Positions 52,257 through 61,323 of a stretch of 64,000 nt of DNA are shown one piece after another (the stretch's first letter is position 1; every line of letters begins with the position of its first letter). This DNA is from Pseudoxanthomonas sp. GM95 (GTDB lineage Bacteria; Pseudomonadota; Gammaproteobacteria; Xanthomonadales; Xanthomonadaceae): the NCBI RefSeq assembly GCF_900109775.1, contig NZ_FOAX01000001.1:1488001-1552000 (forward strand), given 5' to 3'. The position numbers and the translations under genes were made by a program. The notes under the pieces are model-generated. The model was not told the DNA's origin, did no database searches, and saw only the letters and a program-made list of their open reading frames with translations.

Positions 52257-55200
52257 GGTGTTGCACCGGCAAAATGAAGGCGCAGGCGCTGCAGGCCAAG
52301 CTGCCAGAGTGGGTCGCGATAGGCGAGGCGTGCGGGCATGCGCAATTGAAGTTCCGTGCCGGCGCCGGGTCGGGACCAGATCTGCAGCTGGGCGCATATC
52401 CGCTTCGCGCGCTCGTGCATGCCCGGCAAGCCCCAATGGCCTTCGACACCCTGGCGATCGAGCACCTCCTCGGAGATTCCACGTCCATCATCGCGCACGT
52501 ATAGGCGGAACTCACGCAGGCCATAGCAGAGCTGGATCTCGATCTCCTGGGCCTGGGCGTGGCGAAATGCGTTGGCCAACGCTTCCCGGCCGAGTTGGAG
52601 CAGTTCGTCATGGACCAGCGGCTTGAGCGGCGTGTGCCGACCTTCCACGACTGCAGTCAGGGTGACCTCGTTGGACTGCGGATACTCGTCGCGGATCTGC
52701 ATCAGCGCCTCGGCGAGGTCGGCGTCCTGGTTGGTGTTGCGAAGGCCGCGGACGCGATCGCGCGCCTCGCCCAGGGCGTGCTCGGCAAGATCCATGGCCT
52801 TCTCAAGCTGGTGTCGCACGGGGTTGGTGTCGGCCATGCCCAGCGTCATCGCGTGCAGGCGCAGGATCAGCCCCTGCATGCCCTGGAGCAGAGTGTCATG
52901 CAGCTCACGCGCGATGCGCTCGCGCTCACCGTGGCGCTCCTGCAGGCGCGCCTTGAGGCGCAGGAACAACAGGTGCGCGCGCCAACGCATCAGCATCCAG
53001 ATGCCAAGCAGGACGATGACAGCGCCAAGCACCTGGAACCAGAGCGTCTGATAAAGCGCAGGTGCGATGGTGAACCGCAACGTCGCCGGGGCCAGGCTCC
53101 AGATGCCGTCGTTGTTGGCGGCGCTGACTTCGAACAGATAGTCACCCGGCGCCAGGTTGGTATAGAACGCTTCGCGTCGCGACCCCGCATCGCGCCAGTC
53201 CTCGTCGACGCCCTTCAACCGGTAGCGGAAGTTCAGGCGGTCCGATTCGGCCAGGCTGGTGGCGGTATAGGTGATCTGCACGCGGGTGACACCGCGCTCC
53301 AGTGCGGGCTGTTCGGACAACGGGATCGACACGTCATTGCCGCGCAATCCACGAATGAACACCTGCGGCGGCAGCAGATTGCGCTGCATCGCGTCCGGGT
53401 CGATCCAGGCCAGGCCCTGGTTCGTGGAGAACCACAGCAACCCATCGGCGGCCGCCAGCGCCGTCGGCAACATGCTGGCCTGTTCGGCGATGCCGGGCAG
53501 GCCGTCGAGGGCGTTGAACAGCTCTGCGGGCACCGATGGCGTGCCGGGCCAGAGCGTCTCGGTGAGCGCCTTCCGGTTGATCCTGACCACGCCCATATTG
53601 CCGTTCAACCACAGCTCTCCGTGGCGATCTTCGGCGATGCCGGTGATCCCGGTCAGCAGATTGGACCGCTCCGGCGGCAAGGTATGGAAGCGCCCATCCG
53701 GCGTCATCGTGGCGATGCCCATTTCGCCGGCAATCAACGGTTGACCGCCATCGACCAGCAGGGCGGTGATGTGGCCGACGTCGAGGCCATCGCGGCGGTC
53801 ATAGGTCCGCACCTTGCCCCCCTCCAGGACACGCAGCGTGCTGGAGGGATAGCCAAGCCAGGTCCGCCCCTGGCGATCATGCACGATCGCGGTGGCGCCT
53901 TGCGTTGGCAGCAGGCGTTCCCGTCTCCAGTGCCCGTCATGGGTGACGAACACACCGAGCTGGTCGACCGACAGCCAGAACTGTCCCTCACGATCGACCG
54001 CCATCGCCGTCTGCTGGCGGATCTCGCTGCCCTCGGGCGGGGCGATCACGCGCGACACACCATCCTTGAACTGCCAGACACCACCGTCCCCGGCCCACCA
54101 GACATTGGTCTTCGGTGATGGCAGCAGGGGCAGGGTGCCCTCCATTGCCTTCTGCAGGTCGCTGCGATTGCCCGAGACCGCGACACCATGATTGATCAGC
54201 AGCGTATTGCCCTGCGCGTCGGCGAGGACCGAGGCGCGCGACCAGACCTTGGGCACCAGGCCGTCGATCGTCATGACATTGCGATGGCGCAGGCGGTTGA
54301 GCCCCAGATTGGTGCCGATCCAGAAGCTGCCCTCGCGGTCCTGCACGATGGCGCCGGCCATGTCGGCGGTCAGCCCATCCGCGCGGCCCAGGCGCTCGAC
54401 ATCGGCACGCTGCGCGGCCAGGGCTGCGGCTCCGATGCGGAAAATGCCGCGCTCATCGTAGTCAGTGCCCCACAGGCTGCCGTCGCGGGCGAACATCATG
54501 CGTCGCGCCTTGAGCCGGGGCTGCAGCGGATGGATCTCGCCCGCCGACAAGAGCTGCCCGGAGGCGTCGGTGATCGCACGCACGCCGTGATCGGGATCGG
54601 CCAGCCACAGGCGGCCGTCCGGGCTCTCGGCCATGACTGGAAGGTCGGCGGTCGTCACCTCCGTGGTGACGAAGCGCTTGCCATGCGCGGGCAGGTAGTA
54701 GAGCCGCTGTGCGGTGGCGACCCACAGGCGTCCGTGCCGGTCCTGCAGCAGCCACTGCGCACCGCCTGAAACGAAACCTTCGGCGGCACCGACGGCGATC
54801 CAGCGCTGGCCGTTGAAATAGGCCAGGCCATGATCGGTGGCCACCCACAGTCGGTGGTCCGCATCGCGGGCGAAGCCGAACACCATGCCACCGGGCACGC
54901 CTTGTGCCTGCCCGTAGTTGTCCAGCGTCTTGGGCCCAACGCGGGTAACGCCCGCGTTGTAGTACCCGATCCACAGGGTGCCATCGTCTTCGACCTCAAG
55001 TGCGGTCATGTTGTTGGAGGCGAACTGCGTCCCCGGTGGCGGCGCGCGCCGCTCGAAGCGCTGGCCATCGAAGCGATACAGGCCAAAGCCGGTGGCCAGC
55101 CATAGATAGCCGTCCCTGGACTGGCGCATCGCCCAGATATCGGCCGGCGCGCCGGACGCGGTCGTCCAGGCGGTCTGCTGGTATTGCGCGAATCCTTCGG

Positions 55201-55312
55201 GCAAAGCGGCCTGCGCCGGCAGCACCCACAGCCACAGCAGCCAAGCCAGGACCAGCAGCTGGCGCCCGGCACGGAGGCCAAGCGGTGGGGAGAAACGAAG
55301 GACACGGCGCAT
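52253..55312 (-). CDS. Hybrid periplasmic-propeller sensor histidine kinase
   Basis: A 1019-aa sensor. A signal/anchor segment (GRQLLVLAWLLWLWVLPAQA) is followed by two-component-regulator propeller repeats of the W-x-G-x-x-x-G-L type over about residues 45-690. A Y_Y_Y domain follows (LNFRYRLKGVDEDWRDAG) and then one membrane helix near 755-780. The HisKA_3 dimerisation region has the phospho-acceptor His805 in RERIARELHDTLLQ. An HATPase domain ends the protein (DDGRGI; GLPGMHERA). Such kinases often sense extracellular carbohydrates. I chose the ATG at 55312; a GTG at 55372 would lengthen the cytoplasmic leader. Confidence 0.93.
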   Translation of the reverse strand: MRRVLRFSPPLGLRAGRQLLVLAWLLWLWVLPAQAALPEGFAQYQQTAWTTASGAPADIWAMRQSRDGYLWLATGFGLYRFDGQRFERRAPPPGTQFASNNMTALEVEDDGTLWIGYYNAGVTRVGPKTLDNYGQAQGVPGGMVFGFARDADHRLWVATDHGLAYFNGQRWIAVGAAEGFVSGGAQWLLQDRHGRLWVATAQRLYYLPAHGKRFVTTEVTTADLPVMAESPDGRLWLADPDHGVRAITDASGQLLSAGEIHPLQPRLKARRMMFARDGSLWGTDYDERGIFRIGAAALAAQRADVERLGRADGLTADMAGAIVQDREGSFWIGTNLGLNRLRHRNVMTIDGLVPKVWSRASVLADAQGNTLLINHGVAVSGNRSDLQKAMEGTLPLLPSPKTNVWWAGDGGVWQFKDGVSRVIAPPEGSEIRQQTAMAVDREGQFWLSVDQLGVFVTHDGHWRRERLLPTQGATAIVHDRQGRTWLGYPSSTLRVLEGGKVRTYDRRDGLDVGHITALLVDGGQPLIAGEMGIATMTPDGRFHTLPPERSNLLTGITGIAEDRHGELWLNGNMGVVRINRKALTETLWPGTPSVPAELFNALDGLPGIAEQASMLPTALAAADGLLWFSTNQGLAWIDPDAMQRNLLPPQVFIRGLRGNDVSIPLSEQPALERGVTRVQITYTATSLAESDRLNFRYRLKGVDEDWRDAGSRREAFYTNLAPGDYLFEVSAANNDGIWSLAPATLRFTIAPALYQTLWFQVLGAVIVLLGIWMLMRWRAHLLFLRLKARLQERHGERERIARELHDTLLQGMQGLILRLHAMTLGMADTNPVRHQLEKAMDLAEHALGEARDRVRGLRNTNQDADLAEALMQIRDEYPQSNEVTLTAVVEGRHTPLKPLVHDELLQLGREALANAFRHAQAQEIEIQLCYGLREFRLYVRDDGRGISEEVLDRQGVEGHWGLPGMHERAKRICAQLQIWSRPGAGTELQLRMPARLAYRDPLWQLGLQRLRLHFAGATP

Positions 55313-55347
55313 GCGGTGATTCTCGGTGATCGCGCGTCGCGCCCCAT

Positions 55348-55364
55348 CACCCCGAATGGGGGTG
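55348..55364. promoter_or_regulatory. Palindromic box upstream of the sensor kinase
   Basis: CACCCCGAATGGGGGTG forms a near-perfect dyad around GAAT in the gap between the divergent kinase and small membrane-protein genes. A closely related box occurs upstream of the AraC gene (55792-55804). It is a candidate operator. Confidence 0.4.
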
Positions 55365-55422
55365 TGATTCACCCACCCGATATGGTGACGCCGCGATGGC
55401 CGAATGATCTTAGCCTGCCCAG

Positions 55423-55785
55423 GTGCAGCGTCTCTACGCCATGTTCCCTGATGGGCGGCCCGGTTTCGGGCTGGTGCTTCTCAGGCTGTATCTCGTCCTG
55501 AGCCTCCTGACGGTGTTCGGCAGCGCACCAGGCGTGGGCGCCGGCGTGGCGCTGGGCCTGCTGACCGCCGGCCTGTTGCTGGGTCTGCTGGTGCAAGTGC
55601 TGGCTGCCATCTTCGCGATTGGCAGCGTGTGGCTTGCAGCCCAACTGGGGATGCCCTGGGCGCAAGCCTTGCCCGTGCTGCTGGTTTCGCTGGCCGTGCT
55701 CGGCCTTGGGCCTGGTGCGTACTCGCTGGACGCCCGCCTGTTCGGCCGGCGCGTGGTGACCGAACGCCGTCCGCCTGCGCCTTGA
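55423..55785 (+). CDS. Small integral membrane protein (DoxX-like)
   Basis: A 120-aa protein with three to four hydrophobic segments (LVLLRLYLVLSLLTVFG, GAGVALGLLTAGLLLGLLVQVLAAI, FAIGSVWLAAQLG, ALPVLLVSLAVLGLGPGAYSLDARLFGRR). The end GPGAYSLDARLFGRR resembles DoxX-family proteins. The GTG at 55423 gives MQRLYAMFPDGRPGFG, a common start in that group. An ATG at 55441 is also possible, and neither has a good ribosome site. The gene is divergent from the histidine kinase. Its function is unknown. Confidence 0.65.
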   Translation: MQRLYAMFPDGRPGFGLVLLRLYLVLSLLTVFGSAPGVGAGVALGLLTAGLLLGLLVQVLAAIFAIGSVWLAAQLGMPWAQALPVLLVSLAVLGLGPGAYSLDARLFGRRVVTERRPPAP

Positions 55786-55791
55786 GTGAAT

Positions 55792-55804
55792 CACCCGAAC
55801 GGGT
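55792..55804. promoter_or_regulatory. Palindromic box upstream of the AraC-type gene
   Basis: CACCCGAACGGGT forms a dyad centred on GAAC, similar to the box at 55348-55364. It lies about 120 bases before the ATG of the AraC-type regulator and is a candidate operator for the response regulator or for AraC itself. Confidence 0.35.
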
Positions 55805-55905
55805 AGCCGGGCGTTGGCACCATCTGGGGTAGGGCGCGGCGTAAGGCGCTTGCAACATGGTGCCGGGGGGACACAGGTGCGATGCCGATGCATCGCCCAG
55901 TCATG

Positions 55906-55912
55906 AAAGGAG
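55906..55912 (+). promoter_or_regulatory. Strong ribosome binding site for the AraC-type regulator
   Basis: AAAGGAG lies about 10 bases before the ATG at 55923 and selects this start over the ATG at 55857. Confidence 0.7.
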
Positions 55913-55922
55913 ATGTTTCACC

Positions 55923-56402
55923 ATGACGACCTCGCTTGCGCTGGTCCCGCGCACGTCGCTGCTGCCGTACTTCCTGACGCCCGAAACAGCGCCCGCCCAG
56001 CAGGCCGCGGTCGCCGGCTTGGCCCCGTGGCAGGCGAACAGTGTGGTCCGCATGATGCTCAGCCAGCTCGCCGCCAGGATCTCGACCACGGCGCTGGCCC
56101 GTGAGTGCGGCCTGTCGCGCGGGCACTTCTCGCGCGCGTTCAAACAGACCTTCGGGTTGCCCCCGCACAGCTGGCGGCACGTCCAGCGCATCGCACTGGC
56201 CAAGACGATGCTGGCTGAGGATCGGCACGCGCTGACCGATATCGCCGCGCAGTGCGGCTTCAGCGACCAGGCCCATTTCACGCGGGCCTTCAAAGCCGAC
56301 ACCGGGACGACGCCGTTGGCCTGGCGACGCCAGGCCATGACGGCGACCTTGTCGGTCAATGCGAAAGACGTGCGAACGGCGATGCCAAGCAGCTACGCGT
56401 GA
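55923..56402 (+). CDS. AraC-family transcriptional regulator (short)
   Basis: A 159-aa protein consisting almost only of an AraC-type double helix-turn-helix: TTALARECGLSRGHFSRAFKQTFGLPPHSW, then LTDIAAQCGFSDQAHFTRAFKADTGTTPLAWRR. The usual effector-binding domain is absent; only about 50 other residues precede the DNA-binding region. It therefore resembles MarA/SoxS-size regulators whose level, rather than a ligand, sets activity. Its stop overlaps the GTG start of the next gene, so the two are coupled. Confidence 0.9.
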   Translation: MTTSLALVPRTSLLPYFLTPETAPAQQAAVAGLAPWQANSVVRMMLSQLAARISTTALARECGLSRGHFSRAFKQTFGLPPHSWRHVQRIALAKTMLAEDRHALTDIAAQCGFSDQAHFTRAFKADTGTTPLAWRRQAMTATLSVNAKDVRTAMPSSYA

Positions 56403-56707
56403 GCGAATTGATCGCCTTCGTCCATGAAGCGGCGCGATGCCGCTTCGTTGCCTGGACGGCAACGGCGCATGCGTGGGCGGTTTACGAAGAAGACGACGGG
56501 ATTTTGAGCTTCGTGCAAACCCATCATTCCAGGAGCGCGCAGGACGCGGGCTTGGTCGATGAACTGGTCCGGCACTGCCTGGCAACCTCGCGCGCGGAGC
56601 AGCGGTATGTCACGCCACTGTGCGCGGCGTTTTTCCTCTACATGGAAGCGCGTCCGGAAACGCACGATCTTCTTTCGCCACTGGGCCTGCGCCTGTATTC
56701 GGATTGA
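56399..56707 (+). CDS. Small GNAT-like acetyltransferase domain protein, 102 aa
   Basis: Starting at a GTG that overlaps the AraC stop, the protein reads VSELIAFVHEAARCRFVAW. Its second half, LVDELVRHCLATSRAEQRYVTPLCAAFFLYMEARPETHDLL, follows the pattern of small Gcn5-related acetyltransferases (PF14542, YjdJ-like), in which V-x-P-x-C and Y-x-x-RHPE-x-x-DLL are typical. The acetyl-CoA loop is degenerate (SRSAQDAG instead of RGxGxA), so activity is doubtful. Function is unknown. Confidence 0.6.
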   Translation: MSELIAFVHEAARCRFVAWTATAHAWAVYEEDDGILSFVQTHHSRSAQDAGLVDELVRHCLATSRAEQRYVTPLCAAFFLYMEARPETHDLLSPLGLRLYSD

Positions 56708-56726
56708 GGCTCTAGGCCTAACGAAA

Positions 56727-56758
56727 ACGCCCTGCTCGAGAAGACCGAGACAGGGCGT
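56727..56758 (-). terminator. Rho-independent terminator, minus strand
   Basis: Read on the minus strand, ACGCCCTG and CAGGGCGT form an 8-bp stem, extended by CTCG/CGAG with one bulged base and a 7-base loop. TTTTCG follows. It lies downstream of the alpha/beta hydrolase gene that ends at 56828. Confidence 0.65.
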
Positions 56759-56790
56759 GGATGGCTCGGAAGATCCCAAACATACCGGTA

Positions 56791-56820
56791 ATCGCCGCCC
56801 CCATCTTCGGGGGCGGCGAT
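56791..56820. terminator. Perfect 12-bp hairpin between convergent genes
   Basis: ATCGCCGCCCCC (56791-56802) pairs perfectly with GGGGGCGGCGAT (56809-56820) across a 6-base loop. No T tract follows on either strand. It sits just past the hydrolase stop, next to the terminator at 56727-56758, and may act as a bidirectional stop or a 3'-end stabiliser. Confidence 0.5.
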
Positions 56821-56827
56821 CTACGGA

Positions 56828-57820
56828 TCAGCTCTTCAGAAAGGCCAGCAGGTCGGCATTGAGCTCATCGGCATGGGTGGCCGAGAGACCGTGCGGCGCA
56901 TCCTTGTAGATCTTCAGGGTCGCGTTCTTGACGATCTTGGCCGAGAGCTTGCCGGAGGCATCGATCGGCACGATCTGGTCGGCGTCGCCGTGGATGACCA
57001 GCGTCGGTACATCGATCTTCTTCAGGTCCTCGGTGTAGTCCACTTCCGAGAATTCACGGACGCACAGATAGTGGCCGAGCACGCTGCCGGTCATGCCCTG
57101 CGCCCAGAACGCATCGCGCATGCCCTGCGAGGCCTTGGAGTCGGGGCGATTGGCGCCGAAGAACGGGCCGGACAGATCCTTGAAGAACTGCGAGCGGTCC
57201 TTGGCCACGCCCTCGCGGATGCCGTCGAACACCGACATCGGCAGGCCGCCGGGATTGGCTTCGGTCTTGAGCATGATCGGCGGCACCGCGCCCACCAGCA
57301 CGGCCTTGGCCACGCGCTTGGTGCCGTGGCGACCGATGTAATGGGCCACTTCGCCGCCGCCGGTGGAATGGCCGACCAGCATCGCGTCCTTCAGGTCCAG
57401 GTGCTCGATCACCGCGGCCAGGTCATCGGCGTAGGTGTCCATGTCGTTGCCCTTCGCGGTCTGGCTGGAACGGCCGTGGCCACGGCGGTCATGGGCGATG
57501 ACCCGGTAGCCCTGCTGGACCAGGAACAGCATCTGCGGATCCCAGGCATCGCCGTTGAGCGGCCAGCCGTGCGAGAACACCACCGGGGTGCCGGTGCCCC
57601 AGTCCTTGTAGAAGATTTCGGCGCCATCTTTGGTTGTGACGAAAGGCATTGCAGGTTCTCCAGCGTGGTGGGAAGGGGTAGTGACCTTGGCTTGTGCGCG
57701 CACTGGCAGTGCCGCGATGGCCAGCATGGCCGCGCCGGTGGCAAGAACCTGGCGGCGGGTGAGATCGGGGGAGGGAAACGGGGTGTCGGACATCGACCGC
57801 GTCTTAAGAGGGGAGGGCAT
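56828..57820 (-). CDS. Exported alpha/beta hydrolase, non-heme chloroperoxidase type
   Basis: A 330-aa protein. A Tat-like signal ([24 protein letters not shown]) precedes the catalytic domain (about 58-330). [12 protein letters not shown] gives the oxyanion region, [12 protein letters not shown] carries the nucleophile Ser152, [11 protein letters not shown] the Asp and APHGLSATH the His. This is the typical arylesterase/non-heme haloperoxidase family, which hydrolyses small esters and can form peracids. The start at 57820 is uncertain; an ATG at 57793 would also keep the signal. The gene is followed by two hairpins and lies alone. Confidence 0.9.
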   Translation of the reverse strand: MPSPLKTRSMSDTPFPSPDLTRRQVLATGAAMLAIAALPVRAQAKVTTPSHHAGEPAMPFVTTKDGAEIFYKDWGTGTPVVFSHGWPLNGDAWDPQMLFLVQQGYRVIAHDRRGHGRSSQTAKGNDMDTYADDLAAVIEHLDLKDAMLVGHSTGGGEVAHYIGRHGTKRVAKAVLVGAVPPIMLKTEANPGGLPMSVFDGIREGVAKDRSQFFKDLSGPFFGANRPDSKASQGMRDAFWAQGMTGSVLGHYLCVREFSEVDYTEDLKKIDVPTLVIHGDADQIVPIDASGKLSAKIVKNATLKIYKDAPHGLSATHADELNADLLAFLKS

Positions 57821-58008
57821 GCATCGCGCAGTCCACGCCTTTTTGCGGCTGGGACAGCACCATGCAGATCATCAAACTAGGCCGCCGCACCTGGGCCGTC
57901 TTGGATGTTTGTGACTCGATTGACAGCGAATGAGGAGAGCACGCGCTTCCTCATAGGGACGGTCGCGACCCACGCCGCCGGCCACGGGGCAGGGCGACGC
58001 GCCCGATC

Positions 58009-59007
58009 TCAGTCTTCGTTGAAGGCTTTCCCGCTGAGCATGTAGAACGCGGTCCTTGCACCGATGAGCAATACCACCAGCGACGCCGCCGCAAGCGCGA
58101 ACACCGCAATGGCCTGCGCATACGCCGAGGGTTGCGCATGCTGGTACGCCAGCGCTGCGCCCGCCCAGCCATCGACCGGGAAGGTCATGGCCCACCAGCT
58201 CATGAAGAACGGCCCGTGGGTGACATGCCGCAGCAGCGTGAGCAACAGGATGGCGATGAACAACGCCAGGCTGTAGAGGATGTGCGCCAACGGGCCGGCA
58301 AAGCCGCCGGTAAAGGCCAGATACGCGGACAGCCCGATCGAAGGCGGTGCCAGCAGGATGAACAACGTCGGCACGCTGCGCGCGCTCATCGCCGGCACGA
58401 ACAGTACCCGGTGCAGCACGATGGTGAAGAACATCAGCCAGAACACCAGGCCCACGGAGAAGAAGAACCAGCTGATCTCCACATGCCCCAACGGCACGCC
58501 GCCGACCGGCACGAGGATGTTGCCGACGATGGGGATGAACCAGGCCGGCGTCAGCACGCTTTCGTCCTGCGCATGGGTGATCCAGCGCCGGATGAGGGTC
58601 ATCGCCAGCATCAGGTGCAGCACCGCGCCGAACCACCATAGGCCCTGTGCCAGTTCAACCGAATAAGCGCGCGTGCCGATGCTCAGGACAATGGCCGCCA
58701 CGGAGGTGGCGGGGAAAAAGCTGGAACGCACCGGATGGGCGAACTCCTCGGCCACCGCCTTGAAGTGGAACCCCAGCTTGGCCAGGTGCGTGACGAACAG
58801 CAATGCGAACGCCACCACCGCCAGCAGCAGCAACGCCTGGCTGATGATCACCGGCGCTCCGAACACGGTATGCGCCAGCGCCCAGGCGTTGGCCAGGCCG
58901 CCGACGCCCATCACCATGGCGAACATCGCGATGGACAGGCGTGCCAGCAGCGGCTTTTCCAGCGGCGCTTGCGGCACGGCGGGGTTTGAAGTGTCGGATG
59001 TCACCAT
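58009..59007 (-). CDS. TDT/SLAC1-family transporter (TehA-like)
   Basis: A 332-aa integral membrane protein with about ten hydrophobic segments, starting after a 25-residue hydrophilic leader (FAMVMGVGGLANAW is the first helix). SWWAMTFPVDGWAGAALAY is a landmark of the tellurite-resistance/dicarboxylate transporter (TDT, SLAC1-like) family, which includes TehA and anion channels. The substrate is not evident. Its start overlaps the stop of the porin gene by 7 bases, placing it last in a six-gene minus-strand operon. Confidence 0.85.
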   Translation of the reverse strand: MVTSDTSNPAVPQAPLEKPLLARLSIAMFAMVMGVGGLANAWALAHTVFGAPVIISQALLLLAVVAFALLFVTHLAKLGFHFKAVAEEFAHPVRSSFFPATSVAAIVLSIGTRAYSVELAQGLWWFGAVLHLMLAMTLIRRWITHAQDESVLTPAWFIPIVGNILVPVGGVPLGHVEISWFFFSVGLVFWLMFFTIVLHRVLFVPAMSARSVPTLFILLAPPSIGLSAYLAFTGGFAGPLAHILYSLALFIAILLLTLLRHVTHGPFFMSWWAMTFPVDGWAGAALAYQHAQPSAYAQAIAVFALAAASLVVLLIGARTAFYMLSGKAFNED

Positions 59008-60392
59008 GAGAATTTCAGTTCGCCTCCGGCGTATTGGCTGTCGCTGCCACCGGCGTTGCGGATGACGTTGCCGACTTGGTAATGGACAAGCTCCACGGCC
59101 GTGGAGAGGTTTGGGGACAGCTTCCAGTCCGTGCGCAGCTGCAGGTAGGCGCCGGTCCAGCGGCCGCCGGTTCCGGCAGTGCCTGCCAGCGGCACGTCGG
59201 GTTGGATGTAGACCGCATCGGCCGTGCTTTGTCGCCAGAGCAGGCCGATCGCACCGGTCAGGGTGATGGCGGCATCGGGATGCACAGTGAGCGCAGGCTT
59301 GATGTGCAGCAGGTTGCTGTAGCCGGTGTAGCCGGCGAGGCTGAAATACGACCCGTTGGGAAACAGCGGATTGAAGGTTTCCAGACGGCCATCATCGGCT
59401 TTGCGATCGCCCGAGGCGGCATCGACCTGCATGCCGATCCGAGGTGACAAGGCAGCGTCCTTGAAGGTATAGCCGATGCGCCCACCCATGCCCCAGGCAT
59501 GTACCGAAGCGCTACCGACACGGCCGCGCTGGCCCATCGCTTCAAGATCCCAGTCCAGCGCGCCTTGCACGCCAGCAAAGCGCGCATCCAGGATGTCGCG
59601 TCGCTCATCGCCGACCGCATCCAGGAAGCTGGCATCGTCCAGCTCGTAACGTGCGTAGTACAGCGACAGCTCATCGGTGCCCAGCACCTGTCGCTCCACG
59701 CGCACGGTGTCGAAGGCGAAATGCCGGTTGGAGGTGTCATCGAAGTCCGACCCGGCCGCGTACTGCACCGGCCGACTGACAAAGCCGATCCAGCGCCATG
59801 GGCCATGTTCATAGTTGGCCCAGACCGCATCGAAGGACTGGCGCACGTTCGGGCCGTCGCGCAGCGAGACAAAGCGCTGCAGGTCGAAGGCGAACTCCTG
59901 GCGGCCGACCCGGACCTTCAACTCACCGCCGCGCAGGGGCGTGGTGTAGGCGACGAAGGCCATGCGCAGGTCCAGCGGATTCGTATCGGCCGGACCGATG
60001 CTGGTCTTCTGGTAGGCGCGAGCGTCTTCGAGCTGGACAAAGCCTTGCCAGTGGTCGCCCACGCGCAGGTCGCCGTGCACCTGCAATCGCTGCAGCAGAT
60101 AGCGGTCGTCCTCGCGGCCTACGCCAAAAGCGGAGGCGTGATTGGATTCCAGTCGCTCGCGCAGGATCACCCCAAGCGATAGATACGCATCAGGCCCCAG
60201 CGCGATCGCCTTCAGGTGGTCCAGCGGCTGGCTTCGCATGGCTGGGTCGAGCAGGGGCGACCAGTCCTCCTGCCAGCGGTTGGATTTCAACGCGGGCCGG
60301 GCAGGCAGCGTGGTGTCTTGCGTTGCCTGCTGTGCCCACGCCCAGGCGGGGAGGCACACGAGCGCCAGCAGCGGTGCGAAGCGTCGAGACAT
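59001..60392 (-). CDS. Alginate-export-type outer-membrane porin
   Basis: A 463-aa outer-membrane barrel. The signal peptide MSRRFAPLLALVCLPAWAWA is followed by long strands typical of the alginate_exp (PF13372) family: YLSLGVILRERLESNHASAF, RYLLQRLQVHGDLRVGDHW and VRVGRQEFAFDLQRFVSLRDGPNVRQSFD. Despite the family name, many members are general or substrate-specific porins, and this one is far from the EPS export genes. It ends in a barrel-closing strand (YAGGELKFSW). The gap to the VOC gene upstream is 5 bases. Confidence 0.85.
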   Translation of the reverse strand: MSRRFAPLLALVCLPAWAWAQQATQDTTLPARPALKSNRWQEDWSPLLDPAMRSQPLDHLKAIALGPDAYLSLGVILRERLESNHASAFGVGREDDRYLLQRLQVHGDLRVGDHWQGFVQLEDARAYQKTSIGPADTNPLDLRMAFVAYTTPLRGGELKVRVGRQEFAFDLQRFVSLRDGPNVRQSFDAVWANYEHGPWRWIGFVSRPVQYAAGSDFDDTSNRHFAFDTVRVERQVLGTDELSLYYARYELDDASFLDAVGDERRDILDARFAGVQGALDWDLEAMGQRGRVGSASVHAWGMGGRIGYTFKDAALSPRIGMQVDAASGDRKADDGRLETFNPLFPNGSYFSLAGYTGYSNLLHIKPALTVHPDAAITLTGAIGLLWRQSTADAVYIQPDVPLAGTAGTGGRWTGAYLQLRTDWKLSPNLSTAVELVHYQVGNVIRNAGGSDSQYAGGELKFSW

Positions 60393-60397
60393 TGCGA

Positions 60398-61294
60398 TCA
60401 GGACTGTGCCGCGGCGTGGATCTCGGCGATGTAGCCGCCGGGAAACTGCAGCACGGCAGAGCGGCGTGCGGTGCTCTTCACTTCCGGCACAAGCACCTGC
60501 ACGCCGGCGGCCGTGGCCCTGGCGATGGTTGCCTCCAGGTCCTTCACTGCATAGCCGGTCATCTCATGGCCGTAGGGATAGGGCAGGTGCCCATCGGTGA
60601 CCAGCACCTGCATCTGGCCAAACCCGGAGTAGAGTTCGATGCTGCGAAAACTCTCGCCTGGCCGGCCGATCAGCGCGCCGTCAGCCTTGGGGTCGTCGCG
60701 CTCGACCGAGCCATGCGAAAACGCTAGGAACGCCTTGACGAAGGCATCGGCGCGCTCGCGCGACACGTACACGCGGTTCTCCGGCACGGTCTCCAACGGC
60801 GCGTAGTGGGGGGCCTTGTCGTGCCAGTACAGCTGCATGTTCACGCCGCCCGGCCAGGCGATCACCGCATCCAGGCCGATCGGATCCCGGAACGGCTCCA
60901 CCAGCACCTCGGCGCCTGCGGCACGCGCGGCCTTGATTGCCTGTTCCATGTCGGTCACCAGATAGCCGGTGCGCTCAGCGCCAAACGGCGCCGGGATCGG
61001 CGTCTTGAACCCGAACAGCGACACCGTGCCGGCCGGCGTCTGCACCAGCTGCGAGGTCGTGCTGCTGGGCGTGGGCGTCACGGTCGCTACCACCTGCGGC
61101 GTGCTTTTGCCGCCGAAGGTCGCGGTAAAGCTCTGCACGAACGCTTCGACCTCCTCCGGCGCGATATAGACATGGGTGGTGTCGTACTGCGGACCGACCG
61201 ATACCGATGATGTGGTGGCTTGCTTGGCAATGGCCGGCGTGATGCTGCCGAGCAGCAGCGTGATGGCAACGGAAAAAGACAGCGTCAGGCGCAT
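60398..61294 (-). CDS. Secreted protein with two VOC/glyoxalase-like halves
   Basis: A 298-aa protein with a signal peptide (RLTLSFSVAITLLLGSITPAIA). Two vicinal-oxygen-chelate-like repeats follow. The first (TTHVYIAPEEVEAFVQSFTATFGG ... YLVTDMEQAIKAARAAGAEVLVEPF) and the second (NRVYVSRERADAFVKAFLAFSHG ... YAVKDLEATIARATAAGVQVLVPEV) each end in a GG-x-x-x-Q/E strand. VOC proteins bind a metal and act as isomerases, dioxygenases or binding proteins. Export of a VOC protein is less common. The upstream in-frame ATG at 61324 overlaps the MFS stop and would add ten residues to the signal. Confidence 0.8.
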   Translation of the reverse strand: MRLTLSFSVAITLLLGSITPAIAKQATTSSVSVGPQYDTTHVYIAPEEVEAFVQSFTATFGGKSTPQVVATVTPTPSSTTSQLVQTPAGTVSLFGFKTPIPAPFGAERTGYLVTDMEQAIKAARAAGAEVLVEPFRDPIGLDAVIAWPGGVNMQLYWHDKAPHYAPLETVPENRVYVSRERADAFVKAFLAFSHGSVERDDPKADGALIGRPGESFRSIELYSGFGQMQVLVTDGHLPYPYGHEMTGYAVKDLEATIARATAAGVQVLVPEVKSTARRSAVLQFPGGYIAEIHAAAQS

Positions 61295-61323
61295 GAGGGT
61301 TCCAGAGAAAGTGGGGGAGGGCA

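Noticed and set aside
52559..54118. 519-codon plus-strand open frame
   Set aside because: Antisense to the histidine kinase, whose domains are unmistakable.
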